The notes beneath the pieces are model-generated. The model was given only the letters and a program-made list of their open reading frames with translations, was not told the DNA's origin and did no database searches. A stretch of 64,000 nt of DNA. Origin: Xylophilus sp. GTDB taxonomy: Bacteria > Pseudomonadota > Gammaproteobacteria > Burkholderiales > Burkholderiaceae_C. Positions 31,645 to 40,818 of the stretch are shown here, in pieces. Positions within the stretch are counted from its first letter, which is position 1. Each line of letters starts with the position of its first letter. Made by a program: the position numbers and the translations under genes. The stretch spans positions 151,011 to 215,010 of the forward strand of contig WNDY01000002.1 of the NCBI GenBank assembly GCA_009914555.1, written 5' to 3'.

Positions 31645-33414
31645 ATGCCCGCTGCACACACCCGCAAGGCCCTGCCGCCTCCCGTCCACTACCGCGTCGA
31701 GGCGGCCGATCCGCATGCCCACCTGTTCCACGTCACGCTGACCGTGCAGTCGCCGGCGGCGCTGCAGACGCTGTCGCTGCCGGTGTGGATCCCGGGCAGC
31801 TACCTGGTGCGCGAATTCTCGAAGAACCTCCAGCGCCTGCAAGCGCGCCAGGGCCGCCGCAGGGTCGAGGCGGTGCAGTCGGCCAAGAACCGCTGGACGG
31901 TGGCCTGCGACCCGTCGCGGCCGCTGGAAGTGCACTACGAGGTCTATGCCTTCGACAATTCGGTGCGCGCCGCCTGGCTCGACAGCCAGCGCGGCTTCTT
32001 CAACGGCACCAGCCTGTGCCTGCGGGTGCACGGCGCCGAGGACGCGGCGCACGGCCTGGAGATCGCCCCCACGGCCGCCACCGCGGGCTGGCAGGTCGCC
32101 ACCGCGCTCGACGCGCTGAAGACCGACCGGTCCGGCCACGGCCTGTACCAGGCCGCCGACTATGACGCGCTGGTCGACACGCCGGTGGAACTCGGCAGCT
32201 TCTGGAGCGGCAGCTTCGTGGCCGGCGGCGTGCCGCACCGCTTCGTCGTCGCCGGCGCCGCCCCGTCGTTCGACGGCGAGCGTCTGCTGGCCGATGCGCG
32301 CCGCATCTGCGAGACCGCGATCCGCTTCTGGCACGGCCGCGGCAAGCCGCCGCATGCCGGCTACCTGTTTCTGCTCAACGCGGTGGACGACGGCTACGGC
32401 GGCCTGGAGCACCGCAACTCGACCGCGCTGATCTGCAAGCGCGCCGACCTGCCGCGCCTCGGCGAGAGCCATGCCGGCGAGGGCTACACCACGCTGCTCG
32501 GGCTGATCAGCCACGAGTACTTCCACACCTGGAACGTCAAGCGCCTGCGGCCGGCCGAGTTCGCCCGCTACGACTACGAGCAGGAGAACTACACCGAGCT
32601 GCTGTGGTTCTTCGAAGGCTTCACCAGCTACTACGACGACCTGCTGCTGCGCCGCGCCGGCCTGATCGACGACGCGACCTACCTGCGCCTGCTTGGCAAG
32701 ACCATCAACCAGGTCCGCCAGACCCCGGGCCGCCACCTGCAGAGCGTGGCCGAGGCCAGCTTCGACGCCTGGACCAGGTACTACCGCCAGGACGAGAACA
32801 CGCCCAACGCGACGGTGAGCTACTACACCAAGGGCGCGCTGGTGGCGCTGAGCCTGGACCTGTCGCTGCGCAGCGAGGGCAAGACCAGCCTCGATGCGGT
32901 GATGCGCTCGCTCTGGGCCGCGTCCAGGGGCGGCCCGGTCACCGAGGCGGACCTGCTGTCCACGCTCGCATCCCTGTCGGGCCGCTCCTGGGCCGGGGAG
33001 ATCGCGGCCTGGGTCCACGGCACGGGCGACCTGCCGCTCGAAGACCTGCTGCCCCGCTTTGGCACCGCCATCCTGGAGGACGCGGCGCCCGTGGCCCAGC
33101 GCCTGGGCCTGCGCGTGGCCGAACAGGGGGGGAGCATCCAGATCAAGACCGTGCTGCGCGGCAGCGCGGCCGAGAAGGCCGGCCTGGCCGCGGGCGATGA
33201 ATGGATCGGCATCGAGGTGGCCGGCCAGGCCTGGCGGCTCGCGCGCCTGGACGAGCTGGCGCTGTATGCCGGCGCCGCCCGCAGTATCACCGTGCTGGCC
33301 GCGCGCGACCGCCGCATCCGGCGCCTGAAGCTCGCCCTGCCCACGGCGGAGAAGGTCTGGCGCTTGAGCATCCACGGTGCGGACAGGCTGGCCGGCTGGC
33401 TGTCGGCGGCCTGA
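31645..33414 (+). CDS. M61-family metallopeptidase with PDZ domain
   Basis: 589 residues. N-terminal beta domain (PVWIPGSYLVREFSKN), catalytic gluzincin domain with zinc motif HEYFHTW (HExxH) in LISHEYFHTWNVKRLRP, downstream Glu in YTELLWFFEGFTSYYDDL, and a C-terminal PDZ domain (about 480-570; SIQIKTVLRGSAAEKAGLAAGD). M61 enzymes are glycyl-type aminopeptidases. No signal peptide is visible, so it appears cytoplasmic. Start ATG 31645 is preferred to a TTG four codons earlier. Confidence 0.87.
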   Translation: MPAAHTRKALPPPVHYRVEAADPHAHLFHVTLTVQSPAALQTLSLPVWIPGSYLVREFSKNLQRLQARQGRRRVEAVQSAKNRWTVACDPSRPLEVHYEVYAFDNSVRAAWLDSQRGFFNGTSLCLRVHGAEDAAHGLEIAPTAATAGWQVATALDALKTDRSGHGLYQAADYDALVDTPVELGSFWSGSFVAGGVPHRFVVAGAAPSFDGERLLADARRICETAIRFWHGRGKPPHAGYLFLLNAVDDGYGGLEHRNSTALICKRADLPRLGESHAGEGYTTLLGLISHEYFHTWNVKRLRPAEFARYDYEQENYTELLWFFEGFTSYYDDLLLRRAGLIDDATYLRLLGKTINQVRQTPGRHLQSVAEASFDAWTRYYRQDENTPNATVSYYTKGALVALSLDLSLRSEGKTSLDAVMRSLWAASRGGPVTEADLLSTLASLSGRSWAGEIAAWVHGTGDLPLEDLLPRFGTAILEDAAPVAQRLGLRVAEQGGSIQIKTVLRGSAAEKAGLAAGDEWIGIEVAGQAWRLARLDELALYAGAARSITVLAARDRRIRRLKLALPTAEKVWRLSIHGADRLAGWLSAA

Positions 33415-33428
33415 GCCGAACCGTTCAT

Positions 33429-33677
33429 TCAGGCCGCCCGCCCTTCCTTCTGCGCCGTCTTGCGCTCGCCGCGGATGTTCATCGCCGCCAGCGCGAACTG
33501 CAGCACCACCAGCGCATAGGACTGGCTGTGCACGCCCCAGGCGATCCACAGCACATTGCTGAGCAGGTAGAGCCAGAAGCCGGTGCGGCGGCCCTTGTCG
33601 GAGTTGCCGGCGACGAGCCAGGCGGCGGCGATGGTGACCGCCATGGCCGGCCACTGGAGCAGGTCGAGCGCGTCCAT
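33429..33677 (-). CDS. small membrane protein
   Basis: 82 residues with three hydrophobic segments (DLLQWPAMAVTIAAAWLVAG, TGFWLYLLSNVLWIAWG, SYALVVLQFALAAMNI). The layout of a three-helix unit and the phrase LYLLSNVLWIAWG recall half-transporters of the SWEET or PnuC type, but the match is not strong enough to name. Its ATG overlaps the upstream TGA as TGATG, so it is coupled to the yihY-like gene. Confidence 0.65.
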   Translation of the reverse strand: MDALDLLQWPAMAVTIAAAWLVAGNSDKGRRTGFWLYLLSNVLWIAWGVHSQSYALVVLQFALAAMNIRGERKTAQKEGRAA

Positions 33678-34762
33678 CAGGTCGGCTTCCGGGCCGGCAG
33701 CCGACCACCGGTGCGCCGGCGGTCCCGGCGCCGCCGGTCCAGCACCAGCGCGGCCAGGCCGAGTACGGCGGTGGCGACGAAGGTCGCCACCGGCCCGGGC
33801 TCCGGCAGGCCGTCCTCCTCCGGTGCCGCGGCGCGTGCAGGCGGCGCCGCGGCTTTCGGCGCCCCGGCAGCGGCCGGCGGTGCGTTTGCCTGCCGCGCCG
33901 CTGCCGCGGCCTGCTGCCGGAACGAACCGTGCTCGGCCGCGAAGATCTTGGTGAACTCCGCCCCCAGCAGGAACACCTGCGCGGCGTAGTAGACCCAGAT
34001 CAGGATGACCGCCAGCGCGCCGGCCGCGGCATAGGACGAGCCCACGCCCGCCTTGCCCATGTACAGCCCGATGAGGAACTTGCCGAACTCGAACAGCAGC
34101 GCCGTCACGGCCGCGCCGATCCACACGTCGCGCCAGGCGATCTCCACCGATGGCATGAGCTTGTAGATCACCGCGAACAGCAGGCAGCTGATGCACAGCG
34201 AGATCACCGTGTTGACCAGCTGCAGCAGCACCTCGGAGCCCGGCACGAAATCGCCGAACCAGCTGCCGACCGCGGCGATGCCCGCGCTCACCGCGAGCGA
34301 GGCCATGAGCAGGAACGCCAGCGCGAGGATCAGGCTGAACGACAGGAAACGCGCGCGCAGCAGGCCCCAGAGGCCGCTGGGCTTGTCCTTCTCGGGCACA
34401 TGCCAGATGCGGTCGAGCGCGCTCTGCAGCTCGCCCAGCACCGTGGTGGCGCCGACCAGCAGCAGCACGATGCTGGTAGTGCCTGCGATGGCGCCTTCCC
34501 TGGGCTCGCTGGCGCTGGCCACCAGGCCCTGGATGGCGGCCGCACCCTCGTGGCCCACCAGCCCGGAGATCTGGCTCTGCAGCGAGCCGCGCACCGCCTC
34601 GTCGCCGAACACGGCGCCCGCCACCGCGATCACGATCACCAGCAGCGGCGCGATCGAGAACGCCGTGTAGTACGAGATCGCCGCGCCCATGCTGGGCGCG
34701 TAGTCGTCGATCCACGCGATGACCGACTTCCTGGCCAGATCGAGAAGGATGGAGGGCTTCAT
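33677..34762 (-). CDS. YihY/BrkB-family inner-membrane protein
   Basis: 361 residues from ATG at 34762. Six hydrophobic segments in residues about 30-280 with family marks MGAAISYYTAFSIAPLLVI and LIWVYYAAQVFLLGAEFTK. After the core comes an unusual Ala/Pro-rich linker (about 290-325) and one extra hydrophobic segment (ATFVATAVLGLAALVL) ending in an Arg-rich tail. Called virulence factor BrkB or, wrongly, RNase BN in older annotations; function unknown. Divergent from the catalase gene. Confidence 0.85.
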   Translation of the reverse strand: MKPSILLDLARKSVIAWIDDYAPSMGAAISYYTAFSIAPLLVIVIAVAGAVFGDEAVRGSLQSQISGLVGHEGAAAIQGLVASASEPREGAIAGTTSIVLLLVGATTVLGELQSALDRIWHVPEKDKPSGLWGLLRARFLSFSLILALAFLLMASLAVSAGIAAVGSWFGDFVPGSEVLLQLVNTVISLCISCLLFAVIYKLMPSVEIAWRDVWIGAAVTALLFEFGKFLIGLYMGKAGVGSSYAAAGALAVILIWVYYAAQVFLLGAEFTKIFAAEHGSFRQQAAAAARQANAPPAAAGAPKAAAPPARAAAPEEDGLPEPGPVATFVATAVLGLAALVLDRRRRDRRRTGGRLPARKPT

Positions 34763-34982
34763 GGCCGGGCATTTGCGCACGGCGCGGCCCGCGGCACTGT
34801 AGGTGCAGGCCGCGTCGGCGGCCTCCCGCTTCCATCGCGGCCGTGCGTGGAACCGCTGTCGCGGTGTCGGACTGCGCCGACCCGCGCTGCCGCCGACCGC
34901 TGGCGCGGCTGGCGGCCTCGCGGCCGCAGACTTGCCGGTCGGCACGCATCCCCACCTACCGACCCACGATGAAGGACCGACG

Positions 34983-37397
34983 ATGGCCACCCGAAAGAGC
35001 AGCAATCCCCCCTCCGACAGCAGCACGACGGCCAAGGCCAAGGCTGCCGCCCGCCCCTCGGTGAGCGGCCCGGCGCGGCGATCGCGCGCGGCCTCGGCCA
35101 GCGACGCGCCGGCGCGCCATGCGGCCGAGGTGCAGGCGCTCGCGGCCGCCACGCCGTACAACACGCAGAAGGCGGCCGAGCACGGGCACGACAACGCCCT
35201 CGCGCCGGTGACCGGCGCGGCCGTGCAGCCACCCTCGCCCTCCACCACGGCCAGCACGCTGAGCGAGGCCAACGCCAGCCCCAAGACCCAGAAGCCCGTG
35301 GCGCCCGGCACGGCCGAGCCCGGCGGCGGTCTGGCCCGCGTGCGCAACGACGCCGGCGGCCGGCCGCTGACCACCAACCAGGGCGTGCTGGTGGCCGACA
35401 ACCAGAACTCGCTGAAGGCCGGCCTGCGCGGCCCCGCCCTGCTCGAAGACTTCATCCTGCGCGAGAAGATCACCCACTTCGACCACGAACGCATCCCCGA
35501 GCGCATCGTGCATGCGCGCGGTTCGGGCGCCCACGGCTACTTCGAGGCCTACGAGTCGCTTTCCGACCTGACCCGCGCCGCACCCTTCGCCGAGGCCGGC
35601 AAGCGCACGCCGGCGTTCGTGCGCTTCTCCACCGTCGCCGGCGAGCGCGGCTCGGTCGATACGCCGCGCGACGTGCGCGGCTTCGCGGTCAAGTTCTATA
35701 CCGACGAGGGCAACTGGGACCTCGTGGGCAACAACATCCCGGTGTTCTTCATCCAGGACGCGATGAAGTTCCCCGACCTCGTCCACGCGCTCAAGCCCGA
35801 GCCGCACCACGGCATGCCGCAAGCCGCGAGCGCGCACGACACCTTCTGGGACTTCGTCTCGCTGATGCCCGAGTCGACCCACATGCTGCTGTGGGCCATG
35901 AGCGACCGCGCGATCCCGCGCAGCTACCGCACCATGCAGGGCTTCGGCGTGCACACCTACCGGCTGGTGAACGCAGAAGGCGTGTCGCACTTCGTCAAGT
36001 TCCACTGGAAGCCGCTGCTGGGCACCCATTCGCTGGTCTGGGACGAGGCCGCCAAGATCCAGGGCGCCGACAACGACTGCCACCGCCGCGACCTCTGGGA
36101 GGCGATCGAGGCCGGCGAATACCCCGAGTGGGAACTGGGCCTGCAGGTCTTCACCGAGGAAGAGGCCGAGCGCTTCAGCTTCGACGTGCTCGACGCGACC
36201 AAGATCGTGCCGGAGGAGCTGGTGCCGCTGCGCCCGGTGGGCCGCCTGGTGCTCGACCGCAACCCCGACAACTTCTTCGCCGAGACCGAGCAGGTCGCCT
36301 TCTGCGTGGCCCATGTGGTGCCGGGCATCGACTTCACCAACGACCCGCTGCTGGCCGGGCGCATCCATTCGTACACCGACACCCAGATCTCGCGCCTGGG
36401 CGGCCCGAACTTCCACGAGATCCCGGTCAACGCGCCGCTCGCGCCGGTGCACAACAACCAGCGCGACGGCATGCACCGCCAGGCGATCCACCGCGGCCGC
36501 GTCGCCTACGAGCCCAACTCGCTGGGCGGCGGCTGCCCGTTCCAGGCCGGCAAGATCGGCTTCGTGTCGTTCCCGCAGCCGGTGGAGCAGGACAAGGTGC
36601 GCGGCAAGCCCGAGAAGTTTGCCGACCACTACACGCAGGCCACGCTGTTCTGGAACAGCCAGACCGACTGGGAGAAGAACCACATCGTCGGCGCCTTCCG
36701 CTTCGAGCTCAGCAAGGTGACGGTGCCGGCGATCCGCGAGCGCGTGGTCGCCTCGCTGGTGAACGTGGCGCCCGAGCTGGCCCAGCGCGTGGCCGACGGC
36801 CTGGGCATCGCCGTGCCGGCCGCGCTGCCGCGCGCACTGGAGACACCGGCCCCGCCGGAGGTGACCGCATCGCCCGCGCTGTCGCTGACCGCGCTGCCGG
36901 GCGATGGCGGCATCCGCACGCGCAAGGTGGCGATCCTGGTGGCGAACGGCGTCCTCGGCAAGCCGCTGCTGGCGCTGCACAAGGCGCTGGTCGATGCGGG
37001 CGCCGTGCCGGCCTTCGTCGCCCCGCGCCTGGGCGACATCGCCACCGAGGACGGCGCCGCCATCGAGGCCACGGCCACGCTGGAGAACACGCCGCCGGTG
37101 CTGTACGACGCGCTGGTGCTGCCCAGCGGCGAGGAAGGCGTGAACCTGCTGGCCGCCGTGGGACAGACCCACGAGTTCATCCTCAACCAGTACCGCCACG
37201 GCAAGACCATCCTGGCCTTCGGCGACGCGGCCGCGCTGCTGGAGGAACTGGGCATCGACGCCGTGCTGCCTGCCGGCGGCGAGGATCCGGGCGTGCTGGT
37301 CGTGGAGGAGACGGACCGGCAGGCCGCGGCCCGCTTCATCGCCGCGCTGGGCCGGCACCGGCACTACACGCGCGAGACCGATCCGCCGCTGGTCTGA
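34983..37397 (+). CDS. katE: large-subunit (clade 2) catalase HPII
   Basis: 804 residues. The N-terminus is a long Ser/Ala/Lys-rich low-complexity tail (about 1-120). The catalytic core follows: active-site His in [15 protein letters not shown], Asn in [13 protein letters not shown], and heme-ligand Tyr in SYTDTQISR. The last about 150 residues form the flavodoxin-like/GATase-type domain of HPII ([20 protein letters not shown]). Decomposes hydrogen peroxide, often in stationary phase. Transcribed alone from a 220-bp divergent region shared with yihY; a dispersed repeat follows the stop. Confidence 0.94.
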   Translation: MATRKSSNPPSDSSTTAKAKAAARPSVSGPARRSRAASASDAPARHAAEVQALAAATPYNTQKAAEHGHDNALAPVTGAAVQPPSPSTTASTLSEANASPKTQKPVAPGTAEPGGGLARVRNDAGGRPLTTNQGVLVADNQNSLKAGLRGPALLEDFILREKITHFDHERIPERIVHARGSGAHGYFEAYESLSDLTRAAPFAEAGKRTPAFVRFSTVAGERGSVDTPRDVRGFAVKFYTDEGNWDLVGNNIPVFFIQDAMKFPDLVHALKPEPHHGMPQAASAHDTFWDFVSLMPESTHMLLWAMSDRAIPRSYRTMQGFGVHTYRLVNAEGVSHFVKFHWKPLLGTHSLVWDEAAKIQGADNDCHRRDLWEAIEAGEYPEWELGLQVFTEEEAERFSFDVLDATKIVPEELVPLRPVGRLVLDRNPDNFFAETEQVAFCVAHVVPGIDFTNDPLLAGRIHSYTDTQISRLGGPNFHEIPVNAPLAPVHNNQRDGMHRQAIHRGRVAYEPNSLGGGCPFQAGKIGFVSFPQPVEQDKVRGKPEKFADHYTQATLFWNSQTDWEKNHIVGAFRFELSKVTVPAIRERVVASLVNVAPELAQRVADGLGIAVPAALPRALETPAPPEVTASPALSLTALPGDGGIRTRKVAILVANGVLGKPLLALHKALVDAGAVPAFVAPRLGDIATEDGAAIEATATLENTPPVLYDALVLPSGEEGVNLLAAVGQTHEFILNQYRHGKTILAFGDAAALLEELGIDAVLPAGGEDPGVLVVEETDRQAAARFIAALGRHRHYTRETDPPLV

Positions 37398-37405
37398 TAC
37401 TCCCT

Positions 37406-37457
37406 GGTATAGGCTGCGCCAGCGCTTTTATTCCGCGCGCTAGCGGCCTATACCCCC
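37406..37457. repeat. dispersed palindromic repeat, copy H (katE/glycosyltransferase gap)
   Basis: The clearest copy. Outer arms GGTATAGGC (37406-37414) and GCCTATACC (37446-37454) are a perfect 9-bp inverted repeat; inner arms AGCGC (37421-37425) and GCGCT (37437-37441) flank an 11-base loop. It lies between two convergent genes, 9 bp after the katE stop, and is flanked by GATACTCCC on the left. Confidence 0.75.
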
Positions 37458-37479
37458 GTTCTTGAAGTTCTTGCCCATG

Positions 37480-37518
37480 ATTTCGTGCAACCGCCCGGGC
37501 GCGCGGGCTTCACGAAAT
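37480..37518. repeat. inverted repeat after the glycosyltransferase operon
   Basis: Perfect 8-bp arms ATTTCGTG (37480-37487) and CACGAAAT (37511-37518) around a GC-rich 23-nt centre (CCCGGGC and CGCGGG). It starts 17 bp past the end of the minus-strand operon and may act in termination, although there is no T-tract. Confidence 0.45.
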
Positions 37519-37535
37519 GACAGGCAAAGAGCCCG

Positions 37536-38252
37536 TCAGGAAACCAGCGGCCGCGGCGGCGGACCGCCGGAGGCCGCCGCGGCCAGTTCGCCGCCCAGCG
37601 CCAGCAGCGTGTCGCCGAAGCCGCCGCGGCAGCGCGCGTCGGTGCGGGCGCTGGTGGCCACGCGCGGCGCGGCGCTCCAGGCGATCCTGGCACCGCAGGC
37701 TTTGAGCGCCTCGACCAGGGTCACGTCCTCGCTGCATGCCAGCGGCGCGAAGCCGCCGGCCATCCGGTAGGCCGCCGCGCTCGCGCCCAGGTTGGCGCCG
37801 TGGATGTGGCGGTGCCCGTCGCGCGCCTGGTAGCGCCGTGCGAAGCGCTCGGCCAGCGCCTGCGCGTGCCATCCGTGGGCGCTCCAGTCCTCCACCGTGA
37901 CTGTGCCGCAGACTGCGTCGGCCTCGGCCGCCAGCGCCAGCTGCGCCGCCAGCCAGTCCGGATACACCCGCGTGTCGGCGTCGGTGAAGGCGAGCCAGCG
38001 GGCGCCGGCTTCCAGCGCCTGGCCGGCGCCCGCGGCGCGCGCGCGGCCGACGTTGCGCGCATCGACGACCACGCTGTCGGCGCCGCAGGCGCGGGCGATC
38101 GATGCGGACGCGTCGTCGCAGCAGTCGAGCACGGCGACCACCCGCACCGCCTCGCCGGCCAGCGCCGGATGCGCCGCCGCGGCCGCGATGGCTCCCAGAC
38201 AGGCGCGCAGCCGCGCGGCCTCGTTGTGGATCGGCACCACGACGCCGATCAC
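37536..38252 (-). CDS. family 2 glycosyltransferase
   Basis: 238 residues from a GTG that overlaps the methyltransferase stop (GTGA). GT-A start VVVPIHNEAARLRACL, and the nucleotide-sugar/metal motif TDADTRVYPDWL (DxD type, about 90). Ends without transmembrane segments, so it is likely cytoplasmic or peripheral. Last gene of the four-gene unit acyl-CoA dehydrogenase-like, PIG-L, methyltransferase, glycosyltransferase. Acceptor and sugar unknown. Confidence 0.85.
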   Translation of the reverse strand: MIGVVVPIHNEAARLRACLGAIAAAAAHPALAGEAVRVVAVLDCCDDASASIARACGADSVVVDARNVGRARAAGAGQALEAGARWLAFTDADTRVYPDWLAAQLALAAEADAVCGTVTVEDWSAHGWHAQALAERFARRYQARDGHRHIHGANLGASAAAYRMAGGFAPLACSEDVTLVEALKACGARIAWSAAPRVATSARTDARCRGGFGDTLLALGGELAAAASGGPPPRPLVS

Positions 38253-38845
38253 CGCAGCCCCTCCCAGGCGGCGACGCTGCCGCCGCCGCGGCTCCAGATG
38301 TCGATGAGGAAGTCGTGCTCCGCATGCCGGCCCAGGCGCTCCAGGCCGGGCAGCGCGTCGATGGCTTCGTGCAGCGCCTCGGTCGACTGCAGCCGCTGCG
38401 CGAAGCCGTGCCGCCAGTGGCAGGCAACGACGACGGCGTCGCCTGCGAGGCTGGCGGCGCAGCGCCGCAGCAGGTCGCGCCAGGCGTCGGCGGCGAGGTA
38501 GTAGCCGAATTCGCCGAGCACCACGAGGTCGAAGCCGCCGGCGGCCTGCGGCCAGTCCTGCGGCAGGTCGCGCCGCTCGACCTCGACCTGCGCCAGCCCG
38601 GCCGTGCTGCGCCGCGCGACGGCCACGGCCGCGCCGCAGCAGTCGCTGGCCGACACGCGGTCGCAGCGCTGCGCCAGCGCGGCCGTCAGCGCGCCGGTGC
38701 CGCAGGCGGGCTCGCAGGCATGGCGGAAGCGCTCGCGCGGCAGGCAGGCCAGCAGCAGCGCCTGCTTGCGGCGCTCGTACCAGCGGCTGCGGACCTGCCA
38801 GGGGTCGTCGCTGCCGGCATAGAGGCTGTCGAAGTAGCCGGTCAC
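38249..38845 (-). CDS. NodS-like SAM-dependent methyltransferase
   Basis: 198 residues from GTG at 38845 (MTGYFDSLYAGSDDPW). SAM motif I is ACEPACGTGALTAAL (about 45-59), followed by the acidic end SASDCC. SLYAGSDDPWQVRSRWYERRK is characteristic of the NodS family, whose founding member N-methylates the deacetylated glucosamine end of rhizobial chitin oligomers. Its target here is unknown, but a PIG-L deacetylase upstream and a glycosyltransferase downstream make an amino-sugar glycan plausible. Confidence 0.82.
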   Translation of the reverse strand: MTGYFDSLYAGSDDPWQVRSRWYERRKQALLLACLPRERFRHACEPACGTGALTAALAQRCDRVSASDCCGAAVAVARRSTAGLAQVEVERRDLPQDWPQAAGGFDLVVLGEFGYYLAADAWRDLLRRCAASLAGDAVVVACHWRHGFAQRLQSTEALHEAIDALPGLERLGRHAEHDFLIDIWSRGGGSVAAWEGLR

Positions 38846-38894
38846 GGGACGACCTTCGCGCTGACGCGCTGCGGTGCGAGCCTCTGGCGGAGGA

Positions 38895-39662
38895 TCATGC
38901 GAAGAACACCTCGCCGACCGCGGCCCAGCGCTGCAGTGCCCAGGCCGGCAGGATCGGCGCGGCGCCGGTGGTCGGGTCGGGCAGCAACTGGCTGCGGAAG
39001 CAGGCCAGCGCCTGCTGCTTGCGCCGCAGCGCCTGCGCGGGCGCGGCGAGGCGGCGCGCGCGGTGCCACGGCAGGCGCGGGTCGCCGGGCCCGCTCCAGT
39101 GCCAGCACCAGACGGGCACTTCCACCAGGCGCGCGCCGCGCATCCGCGCCGCGGCGGCGGCGGCGCGGCCGACGGCCTCGTGGTCCGGGTGGCCGTCGTG
39201 CCGCCAGGTGGCGAAGACCGTGTCGGCGGGCTCCAGCAGCGCGGCGAGCCGGCGCGCCAGCGTGGCTTCCTGCGCCGCCACGCCGCCGTCGGGCAGGTGC
39301 AGCCGGCAGGCCGCCTGCGGCAGGCCGAGCACGGCGGCGGCGCGTGCGCTCTCGCCGCGGCGCCCGGCGGCCAGTTCGGCGCGCGTCCACAGGCCGGAGC
39401 CGGGGTGGCTGGCATCGCCGTCGGTCACGGCGACCACGCGGCAGCCGCGGCCGGCCGCGGCCAGCGCCTGCTGCAGCACGCCGGTGCCGATGACCTCGTC
39501 GTCCGGGTGCGGCGCCACGATGACGGCGCGGCCGCCCGCGGGCACCAGCTGGGCAGCCTCCGCCACCGGCACGCCGGCCCAGCCGGGCCAGCGGCGCCAC
39601 GCGGCCGCCGGCGTGCCCCGGCCCTGGATGCGCGGCGCGGCCCCGTCGATCACAGCGGCCAT
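38895..39662 (-). CDS. PIG-L family deacetylase
   Basis: 255 residues from ATG at 39662, overlapping the end of the preceding gene by 13 bp. Zinc motif HPDDE at 52-56 in IVAPHPDDEVIGTG, and the second metal region WRHDGHPDHEAVG. PIG-L/LmbE enzymes remove acetyl groups from N-acetylglucosamine-type substrates (GlcNAc-PI, mycothiol, teicoplanin). Second gene of the four-gene operon; the methyltransferase starts 49 bp downstream. Confidence 0.88.
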   Translation of the reverse strand: MAAVIDGAAPRIQGRGTPAAAWRRWPGWAGVPVAEAAQLVPAGGRAVIVAPHPDDEVIGTGVLQQALAAAGRGCRVVAVTDGDASHPGSGLWTRAELAAGRRGESARAAAVLGLPQAACRLHLPDGGVAAQEATLARRLAALLEPADTVFATWRHDGHPDHEAVGRAAAAAARMRGARLVEVPVWCWHWSGPGDPRLPWHRARRLAAPAQALRRKQQALACFRSQLLPDPTTGAAPILPAWALQRWAAVGEVFFA

Positions 39663-40717
39663 GCGTGCGCCTCCGACGGCTGCTGCCGCACGAGGGCGGC
39701 GGCCAGCGCCGCCTCGTCGCGCTCGGCATGGCTCTGGCGCAGGAAGACCGGCAGGTCGGCCATCAGCGCGGCGAAGGCCGGCTCCCGGCACAGCGGCCCC
39801 GCGCCCAGCGCGCGGCCGGCATGCCACAGCGTCTGCTGCACCGCCTGCTCGACGACGATGCGCACGCGCAGCGCCACGGCCCGCGCGTCGTCCATGGGAT
39901 GGGCGTCGATCCAGGCGGCGGCCTCGCGCAGCATGGCGGCGGCCGCGGCGAGTGCCGCGTCGGTCGCGCCCAGGTGGGCGTGCAGGTGCGGCTCGCCGTG
40001 CGCCGCCGCGGCCCGGTGCACGCGCCGGCCGATGGCCCGCGCCGCCCCCCACCAGCAGGCGGCGCTGCCCGCAGCGCCGTGCCAGAAGCCGGGGCGCCGC
40101 AGGTACTGGCCGGGCGTGCCGACCAGCACGGCGGGGGCGCCGTCGAAGACCACGTCCACGCTGCGGGTGCGGCCCATGCCCACGGCCTGCCAGCCTTCGT
40201 TCGTCACCCGCACGCCGGCGGCATCCAGGGCGACCGCGGCCAGCAGCCGCTCGCCACCGCCGCCGCGGCAGCCGACCAGCGCATGGCTCAGCCGCGGCGC
40301 GCCCGAGCACCAGGGCTTGCGGCCGGTCAAGCGCAAGGCCGCACCGGCCATATACTCCTCCCACGAATCCGCTGTAACGGTTGTATCAGGCGGGTCTGCA
40401 CACCATACTCCCCACGATCGAGCGGAGCGGTCGAGCGTCGCCGGGCCGCACTCGGCGAGGATAGCCAGCGCATCGGCCTGGGCCTCGTAGAGCTTGGCCA
40501 GCGCCAGGTCGTGGCCGGCCACGGCGGCCAGCGCCTGCCAGCGCACCAGCGTGTGGCCGTGGCCGGGCAGCGGCAGGCGGTCCAGCCCGGCGCCGATCAG
40601 CCGGCGCAGGCCGTCGCCCGGGTCGCCGTCGGACAGGGCCAGCACGGCCAGCAGCCGGTCCTGGAGCCCGGCCGCGAAGCGGGCGGGGTCGAGAGGGATG
40701 GAGTCGTCGCGCAGCAT
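39650..40717 (-). CDS. acyl-CoA dehydrogenase-like protein
   Basis: 355 residues. Weak but recognisable acyl-CoA dehydrogenase fold: helical N-terminal domain (ALAAVAGHDLALAKLYEAQADA), middle beta domain around LTGRKPWCSGAPRLSHALVG, and helical C-terminal domain (VEQAVQQTLWHAGRALGAG). The catalytic Glu is not evident, so it may not oxidise acyl-CoA. Residues about 102-123 are encoded by a relatively AT-rich dispersed-repeat copy. First gene of the operon with PIG-L, methyltransferase and glycosyltransferase genes. Confidence 0.75.
   Translation of the reverse strand: MLRDDSIPLDPARFAAGLQDRLLAVLALSDGDPGDGLRRLIGAGLDRLPLPGHGHTLVRWQALAAVAGHDLALAKLYEAQADALAILAECGPATLDRSARSWGVWCADPPDTTVTADSWEEYMAGAALRLTGRKPWCSGAPRLSHALVGCRGGGGERLLAAVALDAAGVRVTNEGWQAVGMGRTRSVDVVFDGAPAVLVGTPGQYLRRPGFWHGAAGSAACWWGAARAIGRRVHRAAAAHGEPHLHAHLGATDAALAAAAAMLREAAAWIDAHPMDDARAVALRVRIVVEQAVQQTLWHAGRALGAGPLCREPAFAALMADLPVFLRQSHAERDEAALAAALVRQQPSEAHAWPL
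40348..40413. repeat. dispersed repeat, copy I, inside the acyl-CoA dehydrogenase-like gene
   Basis: CCATATACTCC at one end and CACCATACTCCCC at the other, with CGCTGTAACGG inside. The ends and low GC match the intergenic family, but the second half of the AGCGC core is missing and the end motifs are direct rather than inverted. It is in frame and encodes about 22 residues (GVWCADPPDTTVTADSWEEY). Confidence 0.45.
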
Positions 40718-40818
40718 GGCGCGATCCTGCCTGCGCCGCTCGACCGTGCAGGTCAGGCCGGACCGCGCGCGGGCCGTAGGACGCCGCCACAGCCGTGTCG
40801 ATCCGGCTGCCGTCAGAC

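Noticed and set aside
35690..35710. CTATACCGAC in katE (and TCTATACCGATG in dsbC near 30570) as repeat ends
   Set aside because: Both encode conserved FYTD motifs of their families and no second end or core lies near.
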